Of a stretch of DNA of 64,000 bases, positions 1-8,355 are shown piece by piece. The stretch is from Lysobacterales bacterium. GTDB taxonomy: Bacteria > Pseudomonadota > Gammaproteobacteria > Xanthomonadales > Xanthomonadaceae. Below the pieces are notes generated by a model that searched no databases, had not been told where the DNA came from, and worked only from the letters and a program-made list of their open reading frames with translations. Where the stretch lies: assembly GCA_014946745.1 (NCBI GenBank), contig JADCRD010000001.1, forward strand, positions 2,726,427 through 2,790,426, written 5' to 3'. Numbering within the stretch: position 1 is the first letter of the stretch; every line of letters starts with the position of its first letter. The position numbers and the translations under genes are program-made.

Positions 1-1
1 G

Positions 2-2065
2 GGTGGAGCTGGCATCGAGGTCTTGGACCTCGATGGTGACGGAACGCAAGAGGCGGTCATCAGCGGCACCAGTGACGGGGGGTTCGGTCAGGGAGGCTCA
101 AGATTCCTGGCCGTACTAGAGCAAGTAGCCGGCGATCTTGAAATCACTGGCGTTGCGCGCCTCCGCAACGGCGAGAGTTTCACCGGGAACCTCCGGCGAG
201 TGCCCGGGACCGAAGGGGCGCAACGCTTCGCGATACCTTTGCTTTCGAACGATCAGAGGTTTCTCGCGGTTTACGCTGGCAACGTGCCCGCACGAGTCGC
301 AGAAATTCCGCTGCCTGCGAATTTCTACCTTGACGGAATCGCGGACGTCGATGGGGATGGAGAACTCGAGATTTATGGCAGCCGAGCCGCGAGCTCCTAC
401 CTTGGCGAGGGACACCCCGAAGTCAGAGACTTTGCGAGCGGTGCTCTGGAGTGGGCCGAACCAACCCGCACAACGAGAGCACTCGGTGCTGGCCAGCTTG
501 ACGCCGACCCTGCCCTTGAGCTGGTGTTCGGCGCCACCAACAGCGGCGACGGATCGGGATACGTCCTAGACGGCGCTACGCATGTTACGCAGTGGTCGTA
601 TGCTGACGGTTTTAGGGGAACCCCGGTCTTCGGAAACTTCGACACCCAACCCTCGACGCGAGAATTCGCCATCGTCGAACCATGGGGCACAACGCGTGTT
701 TTCGTAACGTCGCCGTTTTTCTCCCCGCTTTCCGAGTACCCAACTGGAGAGGTGCAGGCGACCACGGTGCGCGATGTGGACGGCGATTCTGTTGACGAGA
801 TCATCGTGGGCGAGGGACAGTGGGGCAGCATCATCGCTTACAAGCCCACGACCTGGGCCAAGACGTTCAAGCAGCGCAATCCAGAGCATGGCGTAAGTGC
901 GGTCGCTCTCGGACAGCTTGACGGAGACGCTAACCTCGAAGTCGTGTTTGGCGCCGGACTTAGCAGTTCCGGTGCAGACCTGCTGCAGGTGTTTGATGCA
1001 GATTCCGGCACGCTACAGTTTTCGCGCATCGACGCCGCGGGACCGCATGCCGCCACACTGGTGGCCGATCTGGATGGCAACGGCAGGCCCGAGCTTGTCT
1101 GGGCGACGCTCTACTCAGACTCGGGATACAGTGGTCCAAACCTCGTGGTAGCGGACGCGGAGAGCGGCGTCGAGCTACGCCGCCTTAACAGTGTTCTCGA
1201 CCCTTGGGGTAGCAACCCCGGCACGCAACTACTCGCCGCAAACCTTGACGCAGATCCTGCCTTGGAGATCGTGGTTGGAGGTGGCCAACTGTACTCTGGC
1301 AGCGTGCGCGTACTCGACGGCGTCACCCTGCAGGAGCAATGGGTGGTCACGCTGCCCGGTGTGGACGTAGTGACGGGCTTGGTAGCGATCGACGCCAACG
1401 CAGATGCCGTGCCTGACATCGCGATTGCTGCACAAGGCCGCGTGATCGTGCTTAACGGCGCCGACGGTACCCAGCTCTGGCGTAGCGTGTCGGTCACGTC
1501 CGCCTGGAATCAGACCGTGGCGCTGGGCGAGATTGACACAGACCCAGCACCGGAGATGCTGTTTAGTGTGGGTAACTCACTCCACGTTATCGACACCGTC
1601 ACACGATTGTTCGAACGCTCGATCGGGCACGGTGCGCCGATTCTTTCCGCCGCCACCGAAGGCAGCGGTGGCGCCTGCCGCATTATCGTTTACGAGGCAA
1701 CGCGACTGGTACGCCGCCGCTGCGACACTGGCGCGATCGACTCACTCCGGGAGTATGGATTCACCGCGCTGATGGTCCGGCCGCTCACCGACTCCCTCGG
1801 CTCACTCGTGCTCTCGGACGGCACTCAGCTCAAGTTGCTGCAGGGCAACGTCGTAGTTGAAGAAAGTGAGCCGGTGGGTCCGCAGTTGGGCTGGAACAAC
1901 TTGGGGACGGTGCAGATCACCGGCGAAGGTATTGAGGTCTACACTGGCGACCTAATCGCGACACACCGCTTCATACTCGCGAAGACTCGGTTGATGCGCG
2001 ATGGCTTCGAAGCACCTACCGCGGCGTCACTTCCCGAAAGCACCGTACTGGCCGGAGATCAATGA
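2..2065 (+). CDS. FG-GAP/VCBS repeat surface protein, 5' end missing
   Basis: The frame is open from the first bases of the window, so the N-terminus, and any signal peptide, lies outside. About 687 residues are visible. They contain at least nine acidic loops of the type D-x-D-x-D/N-x-x-x-E (DLDGDGTQEAV at the start, DVDGDGELEIYG, DVDGDSVDEIIVG, QLDGDANLEVVFG, DLDGNGRPELVWA and others), spaced roughly 50-90 residues apart. Such calcium-binding loops are typical of FG-GAP/VCBS beta-propeller blades in exported or surface proteins. The C-terminus carries LMRDGFEAP, similar to a short '..DGFE' tail I recall from secreted proteins of this order; that link is from memory. The gene uses more A/T-ending codons than the genes after it. 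Ligand and exact role are unknown. Confidence 0.8.
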   Translation, partial: GGAGIEVLDLDGDGTQEAVISGTSDGGFGQGGSRFLAVLEQVAGDLEITGVARLRNGESFTGNLRRVPGTEGAQRFAIPLLSNDQRFLAVYAGNVPARVAEIPLPANFYLDGIADVDGDGELEIYGSRAASSYLGEGHPEVRDFASGALEWAEPTRTTRALGAGQLDADPALELVFGATNSGDGSGYVLDGATHVTQWSYADGFRGTPVFGNFDTQPSTREFAIVEPWGTTRVFVTSPFFSPLSEYPTGEVQATTVRDVDGDSVDEIIVGEGQWGSIIAYKPTTWAKTFKQRNPEHGVSAVALGQLDGDANLEVVFGAGLSSSGADLLQVFDADSGTLQFSRIDAAGPHAATLVADLDGNGRPELVWATLYSDSGYSGPNLVVADAESGVELRRLNSVLDPWGSNPGTQLLAANLDADPALEIVVGGGQLYSGSVRVLDGVTLQEQWVVTLPGVDVVTGLVAIDANADAVPDIAIAAQGRVIVLNGADGTQLWRSVSVTSAWNQTVALGEIDTDPAPEMLFSVGNSLHVIDTVTRLFERSIGHGAPILSAATEGSGGACRIIVYEATRLVRRRCDTGAIDSLREYGFTALMVRPLTDSLGSLVLSDGTQLKLLQGNVVVEESEPVGPQLGWNNLGTVQITGEGIEVYTGDLIATHRFILAKTRLMRDGFEAPTAASLPESTVLAGDQ

Positions 2066-2416
2066 GCCTCTTGCTTTGCACCAGGATTGGCGACCGACTC
2101 GCATGCACACCCAGATGCGCTGACTGAAGGCGGCGCGTTCCAAGGGCCGCGATCATTCGGCCTCGCTCTCTCGCACTTCAGCCTCTACGTGTGTTGCAGA
2201 CAGTGGGTCATGGCATGTCTGTGGTCGCGCCTCTGGTCGAAACTGTGCCTCGACAGCCTGACAGCGTCACACCAGGCTACTTCGTTCACGATGTGTGCAA
2301 GCCCCTACCGCTACCAGACCAGAGACACAGAGCCGCGCCGATCGCCTCGCTCGGGTAATCAGCTCCCTCTGCCAACTTGGGTGCCAATAATCAGTTCCGG
2401 AAGGGAAGCTTCTGAG
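2066..2416. other. Gene-free gap between convergent genes
   Basis: 351 bp separate the stop of the FG-GAP gene from the stop of the DUF6445 gene. A plus-strand open frame crosses it (2087-2488) but starts at TTG without a ribosome-binding site, has no recognisable family and runs into the 3' end of the DUF6445 gene. I see no clear terminator hairpin with a T-run and no RNA gene. Confidence 0.5.
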
Positions 2417-3127
2417 CTACCCCAACGCCGCCCGACAGGTAAAGAACCCATTCACCGTCAACCGCCCCTGCTCTGGATCAGCGCTTAACAGCTCCGGCCG
2501 CGCGATGTCGCCGCTGTGAAACAGGTCGCCGCGATAGACGATGAGGCGGTTGAAGCGCGGCGGCACGGTGGCGATGTGCTCGAACCAGGGGTTGCCTTCG
2601 CGCATGTAGCCGGGTGCGATGCCGGGGTAGCGGCCGTTGAAGGCCTCGGGGGCGAGGCGCACGGAGTCCTGCACCAGGGCCTCGATCTCGGCGATCGGGC
2701 GCGCCGGGCGATAGAAGCTCGTGCCACCCAGTTCAGGGCGATCGAACAGGTAGAGCACGCTGGCGGCGACCACGGTGCCGGGCTCGCTGCTCAGGCGGTC
2801 ACGGTGGCAGAAGCGCTGGCAGGGTGCGAGCGTTTCGGGCGCGCGGGTCACAAGGGCGAAGCGGCTGTGGGCGCGCAAGGTGCGGCGGGCGCCAAGCGCG
2901 GCGCGTGCGTGCTGGGCGAAGAAGTCGCAGAGGCGATCGGTGACCTCGGCGGCCAGCGGCAGCTCGGGGCCGGGGTAGGCGTTCCAGGCACCCTCGACGA
3001 AACGCGCGCGGTGGGCGATGGCGGTGTCGATCCAAGCCCGCGGGTCGAGCAGCACGTCGTCGAAGACGAGGCAGACGTGGCCGTCGTGCAGGGGGATAAG
3101 GTGGCGCTTGGGCTTGGGGTTGAACAT
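2417..3127 (-). CDS. DUF6445-like protein, putative 2OG-Fe(II) oxygenase fold
   Basis: 236 residues from the ATG at 3127 (MFNPKPKRHL). The frame stays open a further 102 codons upstream, but that part is translated heptamer repeat (LLASRF units) and is not protein-like. The protein has the residue layout of 2-oxoglutarate/Fe(II) dioxygenases: H108-R-D110 as an HxD pair, a GGTSFYR strand (134-140), a distal histidine at 204 (DLFHSGD) and R222 in GRLTVNGFF as a possible 2OG contact. It resembles the DUF6445 family of Xanthomonadales as I remember it. The substrate is unknown, and no tryptophan halogenase or TonB receptor lies beside it. The family call is from memory; the motif is visible. Confidence 0.7.
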   Translation of the reverse strand: MFNPKPKRHLIPLHDGHVCLVFDDVLLDPRAWIDTAIAHRARFVEGAWNAYPGPELPLAAEVTDRLCDFFAQHARAALGARRTLRAHSRFALVTRAPETLAPCQRFCHRDRLSSEPGTVVAASVLYLFDRPELGGTSFYRPARPIAEIEALVQDSVRLAPEAFNGRYPGIAPGYMREGNPWFEHIATVPPRFNRLIVYRGDLFHSGDIARPELLSADPEQGRLTVNGFFTCRAALG

Positions 3128-3287
3128 GCGCGGGTGGTGTCGGGAGCTGGCGGGTGCGTGGGTGGCGTGGCGGACAGCGGGCGAATCGTCGATGGCAAGA
3201 GCGAGCGGACGCGGCGCGCGCTGGCGAGGGTTGCGCGAGAGGCAGCGCGTGGCAAGCCAACGGCGAAAATGCGAACGCGAGGAACGA

Positions 3288-3391
3288 GAATTGAGAATTG
3301 AGAAGCGAGAAGCGAGAAGCGAGAAGCGAGAAGCGAGAAGCGAGAAGCGAGAAGCGAGAAGCGAGGAACGGGAGCGAGGAACGGGGAGCGA
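3288..3391. repeat. Tandem heptamer repeat (GAATTGA x2, GAAGCGA x9, then degenerate units)
   Basis: Two GAATTGA units (3288-3301) are followed by nine uninterrupted GAAGCGA units (3302-3364), then degenerate GGAACGG/GAGCGAG units to about 3391. It lies 160 bp upstream of the DUF6445 start, so it falls in that gene's promoter/leader region. It has the same 7-nt period as the other repeats in the window and likewise lacks stop codons in all frames. Confidence 0.9.
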
Positions 3392-3517
3392 GGAACGAAA
3401 CGCGCGCTGCGGCAGGCGTGGAGCGCCCCTCAAGCGGTCATCGCAGGGCCGCCGGTAGCTTGTCGTTGAAGCGGGGCGCGGGGCGCGGATTCAGATCATG
3501 GTGGGCCAAGGCTCACC

Positions 3518-4480
3518 CTATTCCTCATCGTGTGCCAGCAGGAAGCGCAGGGGGTCGGCGAGGCGTGCGGCCCAGGCCTGTTCGCTGTGGTTGGTGCCCG
3601 GGTACTCGCGGCTCTGCCACTGCACCGGCGGCAGGGGCGAGGCCTTGAACACGGCATCGACTTCGCGCTGCAGCGGTGGGTAGCGAGCATCCAGCGTTTC
3701 CGTGCCGTGGTCCATCCAGATTTTCTGTGCCGTCAGCGAGGGCAAGCGCTTTCGCAGGTAGGCGCGCATCGCGCGCGCGAAGGCGTCGTCGGCCGGGTCG
3801 AAGCCGCCCGGCCAGTGGGTCGACAGCGCCGCGGCACCACCAAAGTGCCGGGGCTGTTCGAGCAGGGCGTAGAGGCTGATCAACCCGCCCATGCTGGAGC
3901 CCATCAGGAAGCGATCCTTCGATGCGCGCGAGACCGCATAGCGTGACTCGATCAACTCGCGCAGCTCGCCCACCAGGAAGCGCACGTAGGCGTCCGCGGC
4001 TGGCGGGCCCGCGAACAGCAGTCTTCCCGGCTCACGCTCAGCGGACCGCAAGCGCGATCGGGCGTCGTCCGGCATCGCCTCGAACACGCGCTGCGGCAGG
4101 TAGTCGCGGTAGCGGTGCTCCTGCGCATTCCAGATGCCGACGACGATGAAGGGTCGCAGCGCGCCCGACTCGATCAGTGCTGCGGCCGTGCGTTCGACCT
4201 CCCAGGCCTGGCCGTTCCAGGTGGTGCCGGCATCGAACAGCATCTGCCCGTCGTGCATGTACAGCGTGGCGTAGGGCGCGCCCTGCGGATAGCCGGGCGG
4301 CAGCCAGACATCGACGCGGCGCGCAGCGATCTCGGCGGGGGCGAACTCGATGCGTTCGACGCGGCCGGACTCCACCTGCGGCAGCTCGCCGGCGCTGGCG
4401 AGCCCTGCGACCAGCGCGCTGTGACACAGAAGGCCGATGACCAACCCCGTCCAGCGCATCGATATCGAGTGTTGGCGCAT
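3518..4480 (-). CDS. Exported alpha/beta-hydrolase esterase (esterase D / enterochelin esterase-like)
   Basis: 320 residues. An N-terminal hydrophobic stretch (about 10-28) ending LASA-GELP suggests a signal peptide cut after residue 30. The body matches the PF00756-type esterase fold: VWLPPGY near 58-64, LYMHDGQ (73-79), and the nucleophile elbow G-S-S-M-G with the catalytic serine at 196; a candidate catalytic histidine is in the C-terminal GTNHSE. Members of this fold hydrolyse acyl or siderophore esters; the substrate here cannot be told. It is transcribed away from the mscS-like gene. A start at the internal ATG (MRWTGL, residue 8) is also possible. Confidence 0.8.
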   Translation of the reverse strand: MRQHSISMRWTGLVIGLLCHSALVAGLASAGELPQVESGRVERIEFAPAEIAARRVDVWLPPGYPQGAPYATLYMHDGQMLFDAGTTWNGQAWEVERTAAALIESGALRPFIVVGIWNAQEHRYRDYLPQRVFEAMPDDARSRLRSAEREPGRLLFAGPPAADAYVRFLVGELRELIESRYAVSRASKDRFLMGSSMGGLISLYALLEQPRHFGGAAALSTHWPGGFDPADDAFARAMRAYLRKRLPSLTAQKIWMDHGTETLDARYPPLQREVDAVFKASPLPPVQWQSREYPGTNHSEQAWAARLADPLRFLLAHDEE

Positions 4481-4600
4481 GACTGCGTGTTCCTCCTGGA
4501 AGACAGGCCTGCCGATAACGGGGAGCTAAGGTCGGGTTCTCTACAGTGCTGCGCTTTGCGCGCCGCAGCCTGCGGCCGCGCGCATCAAGGAGAAGGCAGG

Positions 4601-5494
4601 ATGCAGGAGCTCATCAAAGCCGGCAGCGGCATCGACTGGATGGGGCTGGCCACGTTCTGGGGCCTCAAGATCAGCGCGGCGCTGGCGATCGTGCTGGTCG
4701 GGCTGTGGCTGGCGCGGCGGCTGTCGAACGCGCTGCGGCGGCTGCTGGAGCGCACCCGCGTCGAGGGCATCCTCGCCAACTTCTGCGCCAACGTGGCGCA
4801 TGCCGCTGTGCTGGTGCTGGTGCTGATCACCGCACTGGATGCGCTGGGCGTGCCGCCGACCTCGCTGCTGGCGGTGATGGGCGCGGCCGGCTTGGCGGTG
4901 GGGCTGGCGATGAAGGATTCGCTGTCGAACATCGCGGCCGGCGTGATGCTGATCGTTCTGCGGCCCTTCCGCACCGGCGATGTGGTCGAGATCGCCGGCA
5001 TCACCGGCGAGGTCGAGCAGGTGCGGCTGTTCCAGACCGTGCTGCGCAGTTTCCAGAACCACGAGATCACCCTGCCCAACGGGCAGATCACCGCCAGCCC
5101 GATCATCAACTTCACCGCCAAGCCGCAGCGCCGCGTGGACATTCCCGTGGGCGTGGACTACGGCAACGACATCCGCGGTGCGCGCGAGGTGCTGCTGGGT
5201 TTCGCCAGGGCGCACCCCAGCGTGCTGGCCGAGCCCGCTCCCGATGTGATCGTCGACGCGCTGGCCGACAGCAGCGTCAACCTGGTGCTGCGCGCCTGGG
5301 TCAACACGCCGGATTTCGCGCAGGTCCGCTCGGACCTGCTCGAAGCCGTGCATCGCGGCCTGCCCGCGGCGGGCTACAGCATTCCGTATCCGCAGACCGA
5401 CATGCACCTGCATCTGTCCGATGCCTTGGCCACACTGCTGCAGCGGCCGCAGGATCGGCCGGGCGCAGAGCCGAGCGATACCGGTAAGAGCTGA
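4601..5494 (+). CDS. mscS: MscS-family small-conductance mechanosensitive channel
   Basis: 297 residues from the ATG at 4601, preceded by a strong ribosome-binding site (AAGGAG, about 10 nt upstream). The frame is open further upstream but that part is antisense to the esterase. Three membrane segments are visible at about 18-42, 62-84 and 90-118; the third is the Gly/Ala-rich pore helix (GAAGLAVGLAMKDSLSNIAAG region). A beta domain (DVVEIAGITGEVE, LPNGQI) and a C-terminal alpha/beta domain follow. Length is close to E. coli MscS (286). The role is to release solutes during hypo-osmotic shock from the inner membrane. Confidence 0.9.
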   Translation: MQELIKAGSGIDWMGLATFWGLKISAALAIVLVGLWLARRLSNALRRLLERTRVEGILANFCANVAHAAVLVLVLITALDALGVPPTSLLAVMGAAGLAVGLAMKDSLSNIAAGVMLIVLRPFRTGDVVEIAGITGEVEQVRLFQTVLRSFQNHEITLPNGQITASPIINFTAKPQRRVDIPVGVDYGNDIRGAREVLLGFARAHPSVLAEPAPDVIVDALADSSVNLVLRAWVNTPDFAQVRSDLLEAVHRGLPAAGYSIPYPQTDMHLHLSDALATLLQRPQDRPGAEPSDTGKS

Positions 5495-5511
5495 GCGCCC
5501 GTCGCGATCGC

Positions 5512-8013
5512 TCATCGCGGTGTCTCCGCTGCGCCTGCGGCATCGAGTATCCACCGTCGCAGGCCATCGGCTTCGCGGGTCATCGGATAGCGCTTGGGGT
5601 CAGCGGAAGGCGGCGATGCGAAGTCGAGCTGCTGCAGAACGCTCTGCGTCGAGGCCAGCACCTCGGTCTGCTCCAGAAGCAGGCCATCGAGCCGCGCTTC
5701 GCTTCCGTCCCAAACCAGCTCGCGCGCTGCCGGGCCAAGCGCAAAGCCAACGCGCACGCGTCCGCCCTCGACGCGCTGCAGGTCGAGCTCGATACGCCGC
5801 GCCTGCAGCGGCAAGCCCTCGAAGCGCCAGCGCTGGGTGCCCTTCTGCTGCGCGATCTGCAGGCCCAGGGTTTCGCCCGCGCCGAAGGGGATGCGCGCCT
5901 CGGTGTCGGTCCACGCCGACGGCAGCGCGGGCACGAAGCGCAGGGTGTTGCGCAGCAGATCGGGGCGAACGCCGAGGTAGTCCTGCCAGGCGTTGCGGGT
6001 GAACTCGGCGACGCTCCAGGACTGCGCGTAGGTCCCCGATGGAACAGGCTGCCCGCGGTCGCCAAGGGCGGCATCGAGCAGCTCGCTCATGCTGCCGCGC
6101 GTGCCGTCTTCAAGAATCTGTCGCGCCAGCTCGCGCGTCAGTCGCCAGGCGAGTTCCTGCTGGCCGTGGCGACTGAGGGCGGTGATCGCGAAGCCGGCGT
6201 TCCAGCCCCAGACCGTGCCGTTGTGGTACGCGGCGTCCTTGTGGTGCAGCTCGGGCCGGCCGAGGCGCACGGCCTCGTGACGCGGGTGGAACCACGGGTG
6301 CGCGGGCTCCAGCGAGGCGATGCCGAAGGGAAACAGCAGATGCTCGACGCTGTCGCGCAGCAGTCGCGCTTCGGCCTGCGTATCGAGGATCGGCGCCCAC
6401 GGCACGCTGATCAGCATCAGGGCGTTGGGGCGGCGCGCGAGGTCGGCGCTGCCGTCCGGTCGAAGACGATCGGCCACGCGTCCGTCGATCACGAAGCGCT
6501 TCAGCACCGCGCTGCGCGCCCGCTGTGCCTGCGCGCGCCAGTGCGCGGCATCGCTGCCCTGCCCGCGCGCCTCGGCCAGCGCGGCGGCGCTCTCCAGCGC
6601 GGTGATCCACAGCGCCTGGATCTCGACCGCACGGTCACCCCGCGGCGACCAGGCCGGGCCGTTCTCGTAGACGCGCGCATCCATCCAGGTGTCGGCATCG
6701 GCATGACGCAGCAGACCCTCGGCGTCGAGATGCCGCTGCGCGCCTTCGATGTAGCTGCGCGCGAGATCGATCAGCCGATCGGCGAACTCGACATCGCCGC
6801 TGTAGCGCACGTACTCGAGCCCCGCCCGCAGCAGCCAGGGCGTGCCGTCGACGGTGTTGTAGATCGTCGGCTGGTTCGTCGCCACGCGATTCGGCACGCG
6901 GCCGTAGTCCGGTGAGGTCGGATCGCGCTGCTGGCGTGCGGCGAAAGCATCGAGCACGGCGCGCGCCTCGTTGAAGCGCCCCGAGACCAGCAGCGTGCCG
7001 GGCAGCGCGATGAAGGTGTCGCGCCCCCAGTTGTCGCGGAACCAGGGCAGGCCGGCCCAGATGCCCGGCCCGTACTGCTCGACCACGAAGCTGTGCGCGC
7101 TGGCCTGGGCCCAGAGCAGAGCGCGGTTGAACTCGGCATCCGCCGTGGTCAGCACAGCGCGACTCAGGCACTGATGCTGAAGTTCGATCTGCGGCCGCCA
7201 GCTGTCCTGCGCGGCGAGTTCGCGCGCGGACTGCAGCGCCTGTTCGCGACGGTCGGCATAGGCGATGTGCAGGGTGAGGCGCCTGCCCGGCGTGGCGCGA
7301 ACGAGGCGCATGGACATCGCTTCGCCCTCTGTGGAGGGCGTCGAATCCACGCGCAGCGGCGCATCCGCACTGAGTGCGATCCAGTCCGGATGCCCGTCCT
7401 CGGGCGTCGGTGCCGGCGGCACCAGCAGCAGAACGTCCTCATGCCGTTCGATGCGGTAGCCCGCCAGCGCCGGGCTCCACAGCGGCGTGAAAGCGAGTTC
7501 GGCCGCGCTGTCCACCTCAAGGCGCAGGCTGAGCGCCGCGCGCCCCGAGTGCAGCAGCAGGCAGTCCCGCGCGTGCGCATGCTCGACGCAGTGCCCATAG
7601 GGGTACAGGGTCTCGCCGGCCGCCGCCTCGCGCGGCAGGCGCTGCCCGTCGACGAAGGCCTCGCGATCCTCGTACAGGCTCGCCTGGCCGATGCGATAGC
7701 CGACCCCGCCGCGATAGCCGTGCGTCCAGCCCTCGTAGTAGCCCGCACGGTTGTCGCCAGCGACGAACTGGGCGCGCTCGCCGGGGGCGATGCGGATCGC
7801 CATGGCCTCGAAGAAGCGCGCGGCCTCGGAGTGCGCGTGGTCGGCAGGCGCAGGGCGCAACTCGGTGGATGCATTCGGAGCGCTCTCGGCCGGCACCACG
7901 CCGATGGACGCACGCCTCGCACAGCCTGCGCCGACAGCCACGCACAGCACACCAAGCATGGCGAGGCCGAGCCGCGCGCGGCTGGCCTTCATTGCAAGCG
8001 CAGTCGATGGCAT
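5512..8013 (-). CDS. Glycogen debranching-type amylo-alpha-1,6-glucosidase, exported
   Basis: 833 residues from the ATG at 8013, chosen because GAGG lies 7 nt upstream; an ATG 7 codons later lacks such a site. The N-terminus has a signal sequence (about 14-30) ending GAGC, a weak lipobox, so the product may be an envelope lipoprotein anchored at Cys31. The second half has the (alpha/alpha)6-barrel hallmarks of the GDE_C family: LPWFRDNWGRDTFIALPG-type sequence, DADTWMDA, and HNGTVWGWNAGF near the C-terminal part. Expected activity is hydrolysis of alpha-1,6-linked glucose at branch points of limit dextrins. It is divergent from the pullulanase gene, and two copies of a palindrome lie between them. 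Confidence 0.83.
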   Translation of the reverse strand: MPSTALAMKASRARLGLAMLGVLCVAVGAGCARRASIGVVPAESAPNASTELRPAPADHAHSEAARFFEAMAIRIAPGERAQFVAGDNRAGYYEGWTHGYRGGVGYRIGQASLYEDREAFVDGQRLPREAAAGETLYPYGHCVEHAHARDCLLLHSGRAALSLRLEVDSAAELAFTPLWSPALAGYRIERHEDVLLLVPPAPTPEDGHPDWIALSADAPLRVDSTPSTEGEAMSMRLVRATPGRRLTLHIAYADRREQALQSARELAAQDSWRPQIELQHQCLSRAVLTTADAEFNRALLWAQASAHSFVVEQYGPGIWAGLPWFRDNWGRDTFIALPGTLLVSGRFNEARAVLDAFAARQQRDPTSPDYGRVPNRVATNQPTIYNTVDGTPWLLRAGLEYVRYSGDVEFADRLIDLARSYIEGAQRHLDAEGLLRHADADTWMDARVYENGPAWSPRGDRAVEIQALWITALESAAALAEARGQGSDAAHWRAQAQRARSAVLKRFVIDGRVADRLRPDGSADLARRPNALMLISVPWAPILDTQAEARLLRDSVEHLLFPFGIASLEPAHPWFHPRHEAVRLGRPELHHKDAAYHNGTVWGWNAGFAITALSRHGQQELAWRLTRELARQILEDGTRGSMSELLDAALGDRGQPVPSGTYAQSWSVAEFTRNAWQDYLGVRPDLLRNTLRFVPALPSAWTDTEARIPFGAGETLGLQIAQQKGTQRWRFEGLPLQARRIELDLQRVEGGRVRVGFALGPAARELVWDGSEARLDGLLLEQTEVLASTQSVLQQLDFASPPSADPKRYPMTREADGLRRWILDAAGAAETPR

Positions 8014-8084
8014 CCGCAGGCCTCGTGGAGATCGGCCCACGATGCTAGCGGCGCCGCCTCGGCTTTCCGTGCTGCAGCTGCGAG

Positions 8085-8096
8085 GCATACGTATGC
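8085..8096. promoter_or_regulatory. Putative operator GCATACGTATGC (site 1)
   Basis: A perfect 12-bp palindrome with a central CG, the symmetry usual for LacI-family operators. It lies 72 bp upstream of the start of the debranching-enzyme gene. Confidence 0.6.
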
Positions 8097-8228
8097 AGAC
8101 GGAGTTCGGCAGTCACAAACGCAAGCGTCGGGCTGCGCTGCGCTGGGTCCCAGCTGCGCGGGCACGGCGTCCCGATGGGGCCCAATGGGCGCAGGCGCGG
8201 TGACAGGTTGGGCCTCGCGCAGTCGTAG

Positions 8229-8255
8229 GTTGGGCCAAGCGCAGCGCGGCCCAAC
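8229..8255. repeat. GTTGGGCC hairpin, REP-like element
   Basis: GTTGGGCC (8229-8236) and GGCCCAAC (8248-8255) form an 8-bp stem. A second GGTTGGGCC half-copy lies about 20 bp to the left. Similar GTAGGTTGGGC...GCCCAAC elements are common dispersed repeats in many proteobacteria. Confidence 0.6.
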
Positions 8256-8279
8256 GAGGTCAAGCCCAGCCTCCACGCC

Positions 8280-8291
8280 GCATACGTATGC
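8280..8291. promoter_or_regulatory. Putative operator GCATACGTATGC (site 2)
   Basis: Exact copy of the palindrome at 8085, 64 bp upstream of the pullulanase start. Two identical sites 195 bp apart in a divergent region would suit a looping repressor. Confidence 0.62.
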
Positions 8292-8355
8292 AGATGAACC
8301 CACCGGAGTACGAGGTCTGGCATCGTCGCGGGCCACGTCTTGAGGAAGCGCCGCA

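Larger units (their letters stand above)
8014..8355. other. Divergent regulatory region of the alpha-glucan genes
   Basis: 342 bp lie between the debranching-enzyme and pullulanase starts. They contain two exact GCATACGTATGC palindromes 195 bp apart and, between them, a GTTGGGCC hairpin element. No clear sigma-70 promoter pair was found by eye. Confidence 0.7.

Noticed and set aside
2087-2488. 133-codon plus-strand frame after the FG-GAP gene
   Set aside because: TTG start, no ribosome-binding site, no recognisable family, and it overlaps the DUF6445 3' end.
3288-3391. CRISPR-like array
   Set aside because: Units are 7 nt and directly tandem with no spacers, so it is a simple repeat.
3128-3433. 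N-terminal extension of the DUF6445 gene with LLASRF repeats
   Set aside because: The repeats are translated GAAGCGA heptamers; the ATG at 3127 begins the conserved-looking protein.
4115-4600. Upstream extension of the mscS-like frame
   Set aside because: It is antisense to the esterase gene, and a strong ribosome-binding site precedes the ATG at 4601.
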